From Bacteroidales bacterium (GTDB lineage: Bacteria; Bacteroidota; Bacteroidia; Bacteroidales; F082): a DNA stretch of 64,000 bases. Location: assembly GCA_017394865.1 (NCBI GenBank), contig JAFPWT010000017.1, positions 95,738 through 159,737 on the forward strand. Direction: 5' to 3'. A program made the position numbers and the translations under genes. Under the pieces are notes generated by a model that did not search any database, had not been told where the DNA came from, and worked only from the letters and a program-made list of their open reading frames with translations. Of the stretch, positions 50,841 to 60,152 are shown piece after piece. Within the stretch, counting starts at the first letter, position 1; every line of letters begins with the position of its first letter.

Positions 50841-52265
50841 TCAGAAACGGAAATAAATGAACGGACTGAAGCCCGTAGCGTTCATGGCTGCCACGCAGAA
50901 GAACAACAAAAAGATGGAAACCAGCCAAGCGGCAATGTGTCCGCCAACACTGTAGTTCTTGTAAAATACAGCTTGTTCGATCTTTTTGCCAAAGGGGAAC
51001 AACGTCAGGAACGAGAACACCACAGCGATGATCAACATGGTATAGAACTGACGTCCCGCACTCCAGCTGAAGCCTTCAAAGTTGAACGAAAACATCGCCT
51101 TGTAGTAATCGAAAGCCTCTCCAATGGTGTCAGCCCTGAACATCACCCAGCCGAAGTTCACAATCAAGAAGGTGAGCAACGTCAACAGGGCACCGCCGAA
51201 AGCCGAGCGTTGGTCTCGCTTCACCTTGAACATCTTCTCCAGCACGATAAAGAACCCATGGAAAGCGCCCCAAAGGACAAACGTCCAGGCTGCACCGTGC
51301 CACAATCCAGAGAGCAGAAAGCAGATCCAGAGATTGAGATAAGTACGTCCTTTGCCTCGGCGGTTGCCGCCCAAAGGGATGTAGAGATAATTCATGATGA
51401 AGTTACCCAAAGTCATGTGCCAACGACGCCAGAACTCGGTGATTGACCTGGAGGTATAGGGATTATTGAAATTCTCAGGGAATTTAAAGCCCATGATACG
51501 GCCTAAACCGATGGCCATATCGCTATAACCCGAGAAGTCAAAATAGAGCTGCATGGTGTAGGCCAAGCTGCCAATCCAAGCTGTGCCCATATCCAAGGTC
51601 GCCAAATCGCTGCCAAAGCAGGCGTCAGCTTGCACGGCGATGACATCGGCAATGAGCACTTTCTTACTCAAACCTATCACAAAACGGTAAAACCCGTGGA
51701 GGCACTCGTCGGGCGGACTCTCACGATAGCGCAATTGCTGCTCCACATCGCCATATTTCACGATGGGACCTGCAATCAACTGAGGGAACATCATGATATA
51801 CACGATGTAATCCGACAACTTGTCCATCGGCTTCACCTGACCCCGATAGGTGTCCAACACGTAGGTGATTGACTGGAAAGTGAAGAACGAAATACCGATC
51901 GGAAGGACGATTTTCGCCAAAGGGATGTCATTAATACCGATCAGCGAAAGTATGGCATTGACATTATCAACCAAGAAGTTGGCGTATTTAAAATAGACCA
52001 ACAGGCCCAGATTGATAATAATGGCTATGGCACACAACCATTTCTTCTTTCGAGTCTCCTCCGTGCGACACATCGCCTTCACCAGGAAATACGTCGCTGT
52101 GGTAGATGCCAGCAGGATCAGGATGAATTCCGGTCCACCATAGGCGTAGAACACTATGGAGAACAGCAGGATGACATAATTCCGGAATCTGCGGGGACAC
52201 ACAAAATAAAACAGCAGGAAAACCGGCAGAAAATAAAGGAGGAATATATTGCTACTAAATACCAT
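50841..52265 (-). CDS. MBOAT family O-acyltransferase 3
   Basis: This 474-residue inner-membrane protein has about ten helices. MMFPQLIAGPIVKYGDVEQQ near 154, FWRRWHMTLGNFIMNYLYIP near 281 and SGLWHGAAWTFVLWG near 321 with the catalytic His. It is closest to MBOAT 2 in the GGNRRGKGRTYLNLWI segment. The N-terminus MVFSSNIFLLYFLPVFLL matches that of MBOAT 1. It lies between the GH16-like gene (17-base gap) and AlgX-like 5 (4-base gap). Confidence 0.92.
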   Translation of the reverse strand: MVFSSNIFLLYFLPVFLLFYFVCPRRFRNYVILLFSIVFYAYGGPEFILILLASTTATYFLVKAMCRTEETRKKKWLCAIAIIINLGLLVYFKYANFLVDNVNAILSLIGINDIPLAKIVLPIGISFFTFQSITYVLDTYRGQVKPMDKLSDYIVYIMMFPQLIAGPIVKYGDVEQQLRYRESPPDECLHGFYRFVIGLSKKVLIADVIAVQADACFGSDLATLDMGTAWIGSLAYTMQLYFDFSGYSDMAIGLGRIMGFKFPENFNNPYTSRSITEFWRRWHMTLGNFIMNYLYIPLGGNRRGKGRTYLNLWICFLLSGLWHGAAWTFVLWGAFHGFFIVLEKMFKVKRDQRSAFGGALLTLLTFLIVNFGWVMFRADTIGEAFDYYKAMFSFNFEGFSWSAGRQFYTMLIIAVVFSFLTLFPFGKKIEQAVFYKNYSVGGHIAAWLVSIFLLFFCVAAMNATGFSPFIYFRF

Positions 52266-52282
52266 ACTGCTACAGTGTTAGA

Positions 52283-54202
52283 TCATTCAACAATTATTTC
52301 ATAAACACGACCCTCAATATCGGTTTTGTTATAAGGAATCAACCCCTGCTCCCAAACGATGGGCGGCCACCATTCGGAGTAGTGATACTCTTGGGTGACA
52401 ATGCACTTCATCTGGTTGTTGGGGATGCTGGAGTGCTGGTCGTCAATATAGCCCATCACTTTCATATGATCGGGATCAGGGCCGAGGCGCCAGATAATCT
52501 CGGTGGGACGCCATTCTATTTCATAGTAGTACCAATCTTCCTTGAAGGCGCTGTTGGGCATCGGTGTGCGAGAAGTCAGGGCTTTATAGTTGGGGTACCA
52601 ACGCATCACCTCAAAGCTGTGGTTTTTGTCGTAAGGGATCGTGTCGAGGCCACCTTTGAACTTCGGCGGCTCGGTGGAAGCCAAATCCCAGTTGGTGCAG
52701 CAAAACATCACATCGTTGTTGAGCGTGGCGTCTTCTTCACAATTTTCCCTATCACCACGAGACCATCTGTAATACTCCCAGGGCCAGTGTTTTGAGGCTT
52801 TCACAATCTCGATATCAATCTCTGAGTAAGGATGATATGGCGTGCGTTGCGGATGCTCTGTATCGTCCCACTTGGGAATATAACCTCCACCGGCAAAGTT
52901 GGGACGGCGCTGGTTCCAGACGCCGCCGTCAGCATAAATCAGCCAAAAAGCATAGGTCAGGCCGTTCCAAAGATTCTCCTCGTTGAGCATCACGGGGAAC
53001 TTGATCTTACCACGATACTTGCCATAAGTAAAGCCCACCCGGGTGCGGATGCCCGTTGACTCCTTTCGCAGGTTACCCTCAGTGCTGGCGGGGTTGATCA
53101 GTGTAATATAACTACCGTCGGGACTGACTTTCACCGTGGTACCTGGTTGCTTGCTCACCACGGGATAATCCATGATCAGCTGCGTTGAGTCGAACCGTGC
53201 GCGGTTGGACTCATACTCTTCTCGGGTATAGGGATCCTCCCCTACCACGTCTTTGATAACAGGGATGTTGCGAAGCGTATATTGCGTGCTGATATGGCTG
53301 AAAAACTGTTCGTATAGCGCTTGTGGGGTTTTGTCTTCTCCGCAATTCAGCCCCTGCCGCCCATCAAGCACAGCACGGGTTTTCAGCACCCTCCCCGACT
53401 TGCAAATCCGGATATGCTTGGAGGGATGCATCTCATACCAGCCGAAGGGATTCACAAAACGGCCATTTTCATCTGCTCGTCCGATATACTGAATATAGTC
53501 AGGAATTTCAGCCAGACCTTCTTCGTCGCAAAGCACCAACATGAACGCATATTCACCAGCACGGGGATTGCGTTTCCATCGGTGATTGACGGCGTCCTTG
53601 TTCAAATCAATCCCAGCCATCCACACCGCATCGATGAAGATTTGGTCTTCGATACTGATATGGTTACCTGCCGCCTTCTCAACGATGGCATCGTACCATT
53701 GTTTGTCGTTGCGGATATTTTGCACATTGGTCTCAATAGAAGTTTTTGTACCCCACTCTTCAGTCGCAACTGATCCATAATAAATCCTTTCATCCCTTGG
53801 GTTCCCCACGATGCGCAACGCGTCTCTAACCACCTTACCGTCGACGGGTTTGAACCCAATATTGACATCTTCCCAACTGCCGTAGAAATTCTCAGCCGCA
53901 TACGCACTGGTGTCGGGAAACTTATAACTCTCGTTCTGGTAATAAATCTTGTAAAACATGCCCTTTTTAGGGGCAATAAAACGAAAATGAAACATACCGT
54001 CGCCCTCTTTGGTTTGCTTGGTCGACGGGATGTTGATGCCTTCTGTCACCGCATTCTCTAAGTCCATGTCAAGGCTAACAGTGCGGCCGCAGTCAAAGTT
54101 GGTCATCGGACGGAAATGGCAATTGATGTGTTGGTGGATGAAGAAAACCACCACAACAACAAGCAGCATAGCACTGATGACGAGAAGGACGCGTTTCTTC
54201 AT
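52283..54202 (-). CDS. Membrane-anchored GH16-like protein
   Basis: This 639-residue protein has an N-terminal anchor (about 4-22). Residues about 375-630 look like a family 16 glycoside hydrolase or laminarinase fold: LWNGLTYAFWLIYADGG, then SEIDIEIVKASKHWPWEY carrying the catalytic Glu-x-Asp-x-Glu pattern, and WYYYEIEWRPTEIIWRLGPD with the usual GH16 strand. Both Glu are present, so it may be active on a beta-glucan-like chain. The N-terminal half (about 30-370) is unknown and contains one Trp-centred unit near 165 (DKQWYDAIVEKAAGNHISI), shared with the AlgX-like proteins. It overlaps the CotH-like gene by 4 bases. Confidence 0.75.
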   Translation of the reverse strand: MKKRVLLVISAMLLVVVVVFFIHQHINCHFRPMTNFDCGRTVSLDMDLENAVTEGINIPSTKQTKEGDGMFHFRFIAPKKGMFYKIYYQNESYKFPDTSAYAAENFYGSWEDVNIGFKPVDGKVVRDALRIVGNPRDERIYYGSVATEEWGTKTSIETNVQNIRNDKQWYDAIVEKAAGNHISIEDQIFIDAVWMAGIDLNKDAVNHRWKRNPRAGEYAFMLVLCDEEGLAEIPDYIQYIGRADENGRFVNPFGWYEMHPSKHIRICKSGRVLKTRAVLDGRQGLNCGEDKTPQALYEQFFSHISTQYTLRNIPVIKDVVGEDPYTREEYESNRARFDSTQLIMDYPVVSKQPGTTVKVSPDGSYITLINPASTEGNLRKESTGIRTRVGFTYGKYRGKIKFPVMLNEENLWNGLTYAFWLIYADGGVWNQRRPNFAGGGYIPKWDDTEHPQRTPYHPYSEIDIEIVKASKHWPWEYYRWSRGDRENCEEDATLNNDVMFCCTNWDLASTEPPKFKGGLDTIPYDKNHSFEVMRWYPNYKALTSRTPMPNSAFKEDWYYYEIEWRPTEIIWRLGPDPDHMKVMGYIDDQHSSIPNNQMKCIVTQEYHYSEWWPPIVWEQGLIPYNKTDIEGRVYEIIVE

Positions 54203-56049
54203 TGTCTCACGATTTTGGTGACTTGATTGTCGATCATCAAGAAATAAAGCCCCTGGTTCAGCGGAAGATTGACCGTTGTCTGGTTCAATCCAGCCTTAAG
54301 TAGAATCTGCTCACAATAAACCTCTTGACCCAACACGTTGGACACCCTTATCTCACAAGGCTTGACGGACGATGCGGTGATCTCCACCGTCAGTTGACCA
54401 CCGAAAGGATTGGGATAGCAGCGGATGGATGACTGGGGGTCGGGGGTTTCCAGTGTATTCAAAAAACAGCTCAATTTCGTCTCCATCGCCGAATTCAAAG
54501 TACGGAGATGCTCATCCACATGGGCCACGTCTTCTTCCCATTGTGTCATCGACGAAGGAAAACCAAAACGGTTACTTTGTGAAGGCACTTCATTCCTTAT
54601 CAACTCGCAGACTGCATTAAAGCAAGGAGCGATTTGGTCATATTGCAACTGGTCGGACATCACTTGATGGAAACGATCCAAGAAGCGTTCCTTGAAAGCG
54701 TCGTTGGTAAAAAGTTTACGGAAGAACAATGTAGCCTGGAAAGCCGACGGATTGCTCCCATAATGGATGGTGTCGGTGTTCGTTGCATTGGCAAAGACAT
54801 CCCAGTCGCGGAAGAAGCAACCATCGCCGTCAAAGAAGATCCAACGCCACTTGCCTCCTGTGCGATGCCAACAACGCACATTGTTCTTTGGCCAGTCAAC
54901 ATTGCCAGAATACAATTCAAATATCTGATAATCAATAAAATTATCAACATCTATCTGTTCACAAAAGATTTGATAGTTTTCTTCAACGGAGAGGTCGGCG
55001 TCCATCACCCATTGAAACAATGTTTGCCATTGGATAGAGTCGCCGTGTTCAGGGTAAATCCATTTCTTAATGATGCTGCTGTTATACGTATCAACACCGA
55101 AATGGTCTTCCAGATAACGTTCGTCAGGAGACTCCTCCAAGGCATAGATGCCCCAATACTCCCCGTTTAGAAAGAGCACCATTTGTCTTGAAGCCAGACC
55201 ATCGATGTCGAGAGTGCGAACCACCTGTTGGGCCAGATGATCCTGAAACCCGGTAGTCATCCAGTTGCTGCAACGGAAAGGCTTAAGACACAGACGCTTG
55301 TAACTATCGATCGGGGCATTTTCAGGAAAGAAAAGGTGTTCAAACCGTTTTTTTCCATATTCCTCCCTAGCATAGACTTTCAATCCTTTCTGCTGATACC
55401 GCCTTGAAGCACCGCCGTGGGTACGCAAGCCGGCAATCTGGTTGATACCGCTGTTATCGGGCTCATAAAACTCCACATTGCAAACCTTTTCCCATTCAGG
55501 GCCCTTATTAAAGTAATTACCAGTCCAGTCTGGCAAATCAGGATAAAACCAAGACCCGGGCACCAGAATACCTCGATAAAAACCGAACAAGTCCAAAGAA
55601 TCGGCGCACAAGGAACAAACAGGCAGCCCGTGGGTGTCGCAACCCAAGGATTGGATGAAATAACTGTTGGTGGCCACCTCACTGATACAATTGTCGTTTT
55701 CGTCAAACACCGCCGCGCGGATCACGATGCAATGCCCGACGCTATCGGCGTAAAACATATCCTTCTCAGGTGCCACTTGGATGGTATAGATGTCGGAAGT
55801 GGAATACAAACTCCCATCCAACAGCAGCGGCTCGGTATAGAGCCGCGACTGTGCTGTTGGACGGGAGCCATTGGTGGTGAAACGGATGTGGTGATTCATG
55901 TAAAACGGGAACATCTCCAACGTGGGCGATTCCTCGTAAAAACCTCCCGGCACCGAAAAGCAAACCTTCTCGGCGGGCTGTGCCAGACCCAAAATGGGCA
56001 CCAGCAACAGAAACACCTTCAATCCGATATACTTTAACCACCGACACAT
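54199..56049 (-). CDS. CotH-like kinase-domain protein with T9SS sorting domain
   Basis: This 616-residue protein has a signal peptide (1-24), a chitobiase/FN3-like beta domain (about 30-110, HIRFTTNGSRPTAQSRLY), a CotH kinase-like domain (about 165-480) with GLRTHGGASRRYQQKGLKVY, LFLNGEYWGIYALEESPDER and RWIFFDGDGCFF, and a T9SS sorting domain (IRCYPNPFGGQLTVE, RVSNVLGQEVYC, NQGLYFLMIDNQ). CotH proteins phosphorylate spore-coat proteins in Bacillus; secreted Bacteroidota versions are poorly known. It is exported to the surface and is co-transcribed with the GH16-like gene. Confidence 0.85.
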   Translation of the reverse strand: MCRWLKYIGLKVFLLLVPILGLAQPAEKVCFSVPGGFYEESPTLEMFPFYMNHHIRFTTNGSRPTAQSRLYTEPLLLDGSLYSTSDIYTIQVAPEKDMFYADSVGHCIVIRAAVFDENDNCISEVATNSYFIQSLGCDTHGLPVCSLCADSLDLFGFYRGILVPGSWFYPDLPDWTGNYFNKGPEWEKVCNVEFYEPDNSGINQIAGLRTHGGASRRYQQKGLKVYAREEYGKKRFEHLFFPENAPIDSYKRLCLKPFRCSNWMTTGFQDHLAQQVVRTLDIDGLASRQMVLFLNGEYWGIYALEESPDERYLEDHFGVDTYNSSIIKKWIYPEHGDSIQWQTLFQWVMDADLSVEENYQIFCEQIDVDNFIDYQIFELYSGNVDWPKNNVRCWHRTGGKWRWIFFDGDGCFFRDWDVFANATNTDTIHYGSNPSAFQATLFFRKLFTNDAFKERFLDRFHQVMSDQLQYDQIAPCFNAVCELIRNEVPSQSNRFGFPSSMTQWEEDVAHVDEHLRTLNSAMETKLSCFLNTLETPDPQSSIRCYPNPFGGQLTVEITASSVKPCEIRVSNVLGQEVYCEQILLKAGLNQTTVNLPLNQGLYFLMIDNQVTKIVRQ

Positions 56050-56096
56050 GGATCTTTACGTTTGGTGACGGTGGCTATGGCCGTCTGTTCACTGCT

Positions 56097-58400
56097 TTAC
56101 TTCTTGCTCTTGGCTTTTACCTTCGAAGACTTTGTAGGCTTTGCGGGCTTTGCAGGCTTAATTTGCTTCACCTCACTCTCCTCACTAACCTCTACCTCTT
56201 CACGGACGGGCATCGGCTCCGATTTGCGGATATCCAGCTCGTTGATGAGGTTGGTGGCACCGGCGTACTTGTCGATGACAAACAACACGTAACGGATGTC
56301 GACGTTGATGGTACGCTGAAGTTTCGGTTCGAAATTAACGTCACCGCTCATGGCTTCCCAGTTTCCGTCGAAGGCCAGACCGATGAGCTCGCCCTTGCCA
56401 TTCATGATGGGGCTGCCGGAGTTACCACCAGTGATGTCGTTGGTGGAGAGGAAGCACACGACCAGTTCGCCGTTTTCATCGGCATAGGCACCGAAGTCTT
56501 TCTTCTCAATGAGCTCGATCAAACGCTTGGGGGCATCGAACTCGTAGTCGCCGGGGATGTACTTCTCAAGGATACCGTTAGCGGTGCAGATGTAGTCATA
56601 ATGCACAGCGTCGGCGGGCATGTAATCCTGCACCGAGCCATAGCTCATACGCATGGTGGAGTTGGCATCAGGATAGAGGCTCTTGCCCGGCTGAGTCTCA
56701 GCGTAATATTCGCGTAAGCCTTTTACGAAGATATGGTCGTTTTCAGCGATAGTCTCGTTCGTCATACGATACAGCAGAGCCGAACCCATGAGAACGCTCA
56801 TCATCTGATTGTTGATGATATAAACGTAGTCGTTTTCGATCTTCTTGACTTTGGGTTTGTTAATGAAAGCCTTGATGTTCTCCGGGGTGGCATAGATGGA
56901 GTTCTCGTAGACGTAATCGGCAAAAGCGTCAATGTTACCATCAAACTTTTTGTCGATGATCTTATGGTAGAACTCGGGAAGTTCTTCCTCGTCAAAGGCG
57001 TTGCGATACAGTTTCAGCATCTCGGCGAAAGTCTTTTTCTCTACTTGCTGGTTGGTTTCGGCAAACAAGGCATCCACATCCATGCTCTTCATCTCTGCCA
57101 AAGCTTTTTCTTTAGCTGCATCATCATCTTTCTCCACAGCATCGTAATAGTCTTCAAAGATAGAAGTCCTGGACACGGGGCCCACCTGCATCATAAAGTT
57201 AGGATAGAAAAGAGGTTTCGCAACGGCAGCCATTGTTTCATAGCCGCTCTTCAAATTCTCGAGGGCATTACCGTATTCAGCCTTACGGTCGGCCTTGGCG
57301 TTCACCCATTTCATGAAGTCCTTTTCGAGTTCCACCTTGGCTTCGCTCACCTTGTTCTTGCGGAGCATCTTGCACTGACCGATGAAGTTCTTCCAGGTGT
57401 TGGCCAGACCAGCGTGGTTGTCGGCATACATCAGGTTGATGGCGTCGTCTTGCTGCATGAACTCATCCATCACTTCGAGCTGCTTGCCAAAGATGTCGAT
57501 GATGATGGGATAGAAGGTATCCACGTTGTAGTCGATGCCGTAGCTCGACATGTAACGCTCGGTGCTGCCCGGGAAGCCCCAGATCATGGTGAAGTCATTC
57601 TGCTTCACGCCATCAAGGCTGATGGGAAGGTGATGCTTGGGAGTCAGCGGCACGTTGTTCTTGGAGTATTCAGCCGGGTTGCCGTCTTTATCGGCATACA
57701 CGCGGAAGATGCTAAAGTCGCCTGTGTGACGGGGCCACATCCAGTTGTCGGTGTCACCACCGAACTTACCGATGGACGAGTTGGCCACGCCGACCAGACG
57801 AACGTCGGTATAGACCTGATAGACAAACATATAATATTCGTTACCTTCGAAGAAACCTTTGATCACGGGGTTGTATTTGCCGTCTTCCGAAGCAGCGGTT
57901 TCAAGTTTTCTGATTTTGGATTTGATGGCTCTCTCGCGTGCGTCCCAGTCCATGTCGCTGGTGACCACACCGAGGACTTCGTTGGTGACGTCTTCCATGC
58001 GGATCAGGAACGAAGCGGTCATCTCAGGGGCAGGCAGTTCTTCGCCGTAGTTCTTGGCCCAGAAGCCGTCTTTAAGATAGTCGTACTCCACGGAACTGAG
58101 TTTCTGAACGGCACTGTAGCCGCAGTGGTGGTTGGTAAAGAGCAGGCCGTGCTCGGAGACGATCTCACCAGTGCAGAAGAAGCCGCGGGGTTTGGCTTCA
58201 CTGCCAAGACCCACGATAGCATCCTTCAGGCTGCTGTTGTTGATACTGTAAAGTTCTTCGGGAGTCAGCTGAAGACCCATCTTCTGCATATCCACATAGT
58301 TCAAACGCTCCACGAACATCGGGAGCCACATGCCTTCGTCGGCACGCACGTTGCCAACCATAGCTAGGATGGCGAGTGCAAATACAAGTATTTTTTTCAT
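56097..58400 (-). CDS. S46 family dipeptidyl peptidase (DPP7-like)
   Basis: This 767-residue periplasmic serine peptidase has a signal peptide (1-20). The catalytic His lies in LFTNHHCGYSAVQKL (91-92), and the Ser in TGGNSGSPIMNGKGELIG near 670. The residue 18 after that Ser is Gly (LAFDGNWEAMSGD), as in DPP7, which prefers hydrophobic P1 residues; DPP11 has Arg there. The C-terminus is a Lys/Pro-rich tail (KPAKPAKPTKSSKVKAKSKK). It releases dipeptides for uptake. It lies 32 bases after the M49-like gene and 47 before the CotH-like gene. Confidence 0.92.
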   Translation of the reverse strand: MKKILVFALAILAMVGNVRADEGMWLPMFVERLNYVDMQKMGLQLTPEELYSINNSSLKDAIVGLGSEAKPRGFFCTGEIVSEHGLLFTNHHCGYSAVQKLSSVEYDYLKDGFWAKNYGEELPAPEMTASFLIRMEDVTNEVLGVVTSDMDWDARERAIKSKIRKLETAASEDGKYNPVIKGFFEGNEYYMFVYQVYTDVRLVGVANSSIGKFGGDTDNWMWPRHTGDFSIFRVYADKDGNPAEYSKNNVPLTPKHHLPISLDGVKQNDFTMIWGFPGSTERYMSSYGIDYNVDTFYPIIIDIFGKQLEVMDEFMQQDDAINLMYADNHAGLANTWKNFIGQCKMLRKNKVSEAKVELEKDFMKWVNAKADRKAEYGNALENLKSGYETMAAVAKPLFYPNFMMQVGPVSRTSIFEDYYDAVEKDDDAAKEKALAEMKSMDVDALFAETNQQVEKKTFAEMLKLYRNAFDEEELPEFYHKIIDKKFDGNIDAFADYVYENSIYATPENIKAFINKPKVKKIENDYVYIINNQMMSVLMGSALLYRMTNETIAENDHIFVKGLREYYAETQPGKSLYPDANSTMRMSYGSVQDYMPADAVHYDYICTANGILEKYIPGDYEFDAPKRLIELIEKKDFGAYADENGELVVCFLSTNDITGGNSGSPIMNGKGELIGLAFDGNWEAMSGDVNFEPKLQRTINVDIRYVLFVIDKYAGATNLINELDIRKSEPMPVREEVEVSEESEVKQIKPAKPAKPTKSSKVKAKSKK

Positions 58401-58432
58401 TTAGATGTTGATTAATATTTTAACTTTTAATT

Positions 58433-60067
58433 TTACTTCATTAAAACATCGGGTCCCATTTTGTAGTAGATATCGGTGGGAATACCTGCTTTGTTCACGC
58501 GGTCGAGGTCGGCCTGGAGTTCAGGGCTGATGAGCATGCGCTGCTCCATCCAAGCCTTGGTGTCGTCATAGTTGCCGTCGCCTTGGTGGACGAGGATGTC
58601 GCCAGCCAGTTTCTCAACGGCTACTTTCATTTTCTCGAAGTCAATGGCATATTGGCCTTGTTCGTTACGGGTGAAGGCACCCATCTCCTGGAAGTAGTTG
58701 AACTCGATCATGTTGGCCTTGCCGTGGGCGCTGGCGGCGCCGAAACGCACCGAACGGAAGATACCGGCGAGGAAGGTGGTGTAGTTGTCCTCAAGCGTGG
58801 TGTTGGTGTATTCGCCCATCTCAGCGAGTTTGGTCACGAGGTAAAGGCCCAGCACGTCGGCTTTGGCTTCCTCGATGGCGTTGTAGAGGTTGCCTAGGGC
58901 TTCGTGGACGGTGCCTTTGCCAGTGATGGTATTCTTGATACCCATTCCGTGGGCGGTCTCGTGGAACATCACGTTAGCGAAGAAAGCATCGAACTTGATG
59001 TGTTCTTGTGATTCGGGCGTCATGAGGGTGCCTGCGATGGGGACGAGGATCTTGTCGAACTTGGCCTGCATGGCGTTCTTAAGCTGGAGCTTACGGGTGC
59101 CACGCTGCAGTTGCACACGCTCGTCGTTGGGCAGGTTGATAGCAATGGTCTTACTGTTGGCATTGCAGTCACCAGCATAATACACGGCGTCGTAGGCAGC
59201 CAGGTCAACATCCGAGCCGGGCACTTCTTTCTTGTATTCTTCCGGCACAGGGAGCTGCTTCTGCAGTTCAGGCACGAACTGGGCATAACGGGCCAGCTGT
59301 TTGGTCCACTCCTGATCCTTGATGAGGATGAAAGCCTCGTGTGAGGCCTTGATGCCATAACGTGCATCGGTGTAGTTCTCGATGGGTCCGATCACCAGGT
59401 CGATGTTGTTGTTGCGGACATCCATCCACTGCATGTCGCTCTCGAAGTAATCGTCGGTGCGCAAGGCTTTGGCACGGAGACGGAGATATTCGGCAAACTC
59501 CTCGTCGCCAGCCAACTCGGAAGCATCGTCAAGCAACGAAGCGGCTTTCTTGATCTGTTCCTCGAAATACTCGTGGTACCACACACATTTCAGGGCGCCG
59601 TTCTCATCACGCACGATCATGGTGTATTGGCTGGTCTTGTTCGGATCAGCAAAGGCTTCCCATTCCTCTTCGGTCATATCCTGAGGATAGAACTGGGCGC
59701 CTTTAGGCTTTTCGCCAACGCCTTCCACAAAAGGCTTGTTGTTGTCGAGACCATCCCAAGGGCCGTAGGTGATGCAAGCGAAACGTTGCACATCAGGGTC
59801 TTGTATTTTGGCCATCAACTCAGCTTTGTCGCCATAGTTCTCATGCCAGAAGAGGTCTTCCATGATGTCGGCAGCTTCAAAAAGCAGCGGCAACATTTCC
59901 TTCTCGCTCTCGCTCAAGTGGCTGATGTCGCTAGTCAGTGTATACTCGGCATATTTGTCGATTAACTTGGTTTTTGTCGGCTCCTCTGTCGGTTGTTTGG
60001 GAGCGTTACTGCAGGCTGATGCCATCATAGCAATTGCCATAACAATAGTTAAGTGTTTGATTTTCAT
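58433..60067 (-). CDS. M49-like dipeptidyl peptidase lipoprotein
   Basis: This 544-residue lipoprotein has a signal ending in ASAC (16-19). The zinc site is HETAHGMGIK near 376, with EEAKADVLGLYLV near 400 giving the third ligand. That HExxH plus EExxAD pair is the version of the DPP III (M49) fold seen in Bacteroidota; the classical enzymes have HExxGH. It should be anchored to the periplasmic face or outer membrane and cleave short peptides. Together with the S46 peptidase it forms a peptide-digestion pair. Family placement is likely, exact specificity unknown. Confidence 0.75.
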   Translation of the reverse strand: MKIKHLTIVMAIAMMASACSNAPKQPTEEPTKTKLIDKYAEYTLTSDISHLSESEKEMLPLLFEAADIMEDLFWHENYGDKAELMAKIQDPDVQRFACITYGPWDGLDNNKPFVEGVGEKPKGAQFYPQDMTEEEWEAFADPNKTSQYTMIVRDENGALKCVWYHEYFEEQIKKAASLLDDASELAGDEEFAEYLRLRAKALRTDDYFESDMQWMDVRNNNIDLVIGPIENYTDARYGIKASHEAFILIKDQEWTKQLARYAQFVPELQKQLPVPEEYKKEVPGSDVDLAAYDAVYYAGDCNANSKTIAINLPNDERVQLQRGTRKLQLKNAMQAKFDKILVPIAGTLMTPESQEHIKFDAFFANVMFHETAHGMGIKNTITGKGTVHEALGNLYNAIEEAKADVLGLYLVTKLAEMGEYTNTTLEDNYTTFLAGIFRSVRFGAASAHGKANMIEFNYFQEMGAFTRNEQGQYAIDFEKMKVAVEKLAGDILVHQGDGNYDDTKAWMEQRMLISPELQADLDRVNKAGIPTDIYYKMGPDVLMK

Positions 60068-60106
60068 AATATTAATTTTAGTTTAACGAATTCAGTATAA
60101 AGCGGA

Positions 60107-60114
60107 CAAAGTTA
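60107..60114 (-). promoter_or_regulatory. -7 promoter element (TAACTTTG) of the peptidase run
   Basis: The minus strand reads TAACTTTG, 39 bases before the ATG at 60067. No other clear element is seen before 49307 on this strand, so the whole run from M49 to AlgX-like 5 could be one transcript. Confidence 0.5.
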
Positions 60115-60152
60115 CGTCATTTTTCGTAATATTGCAAATCAATCTTTTGTCC

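Noticed and set aside
56733-58367. Plus-strand frame of 544 codons opposite the S46 peptidase
   Set aside because: Same pattern of antisense shadow, rich in Val, His and Phe, without motifs; the S46 frame holds all catalytic residues.
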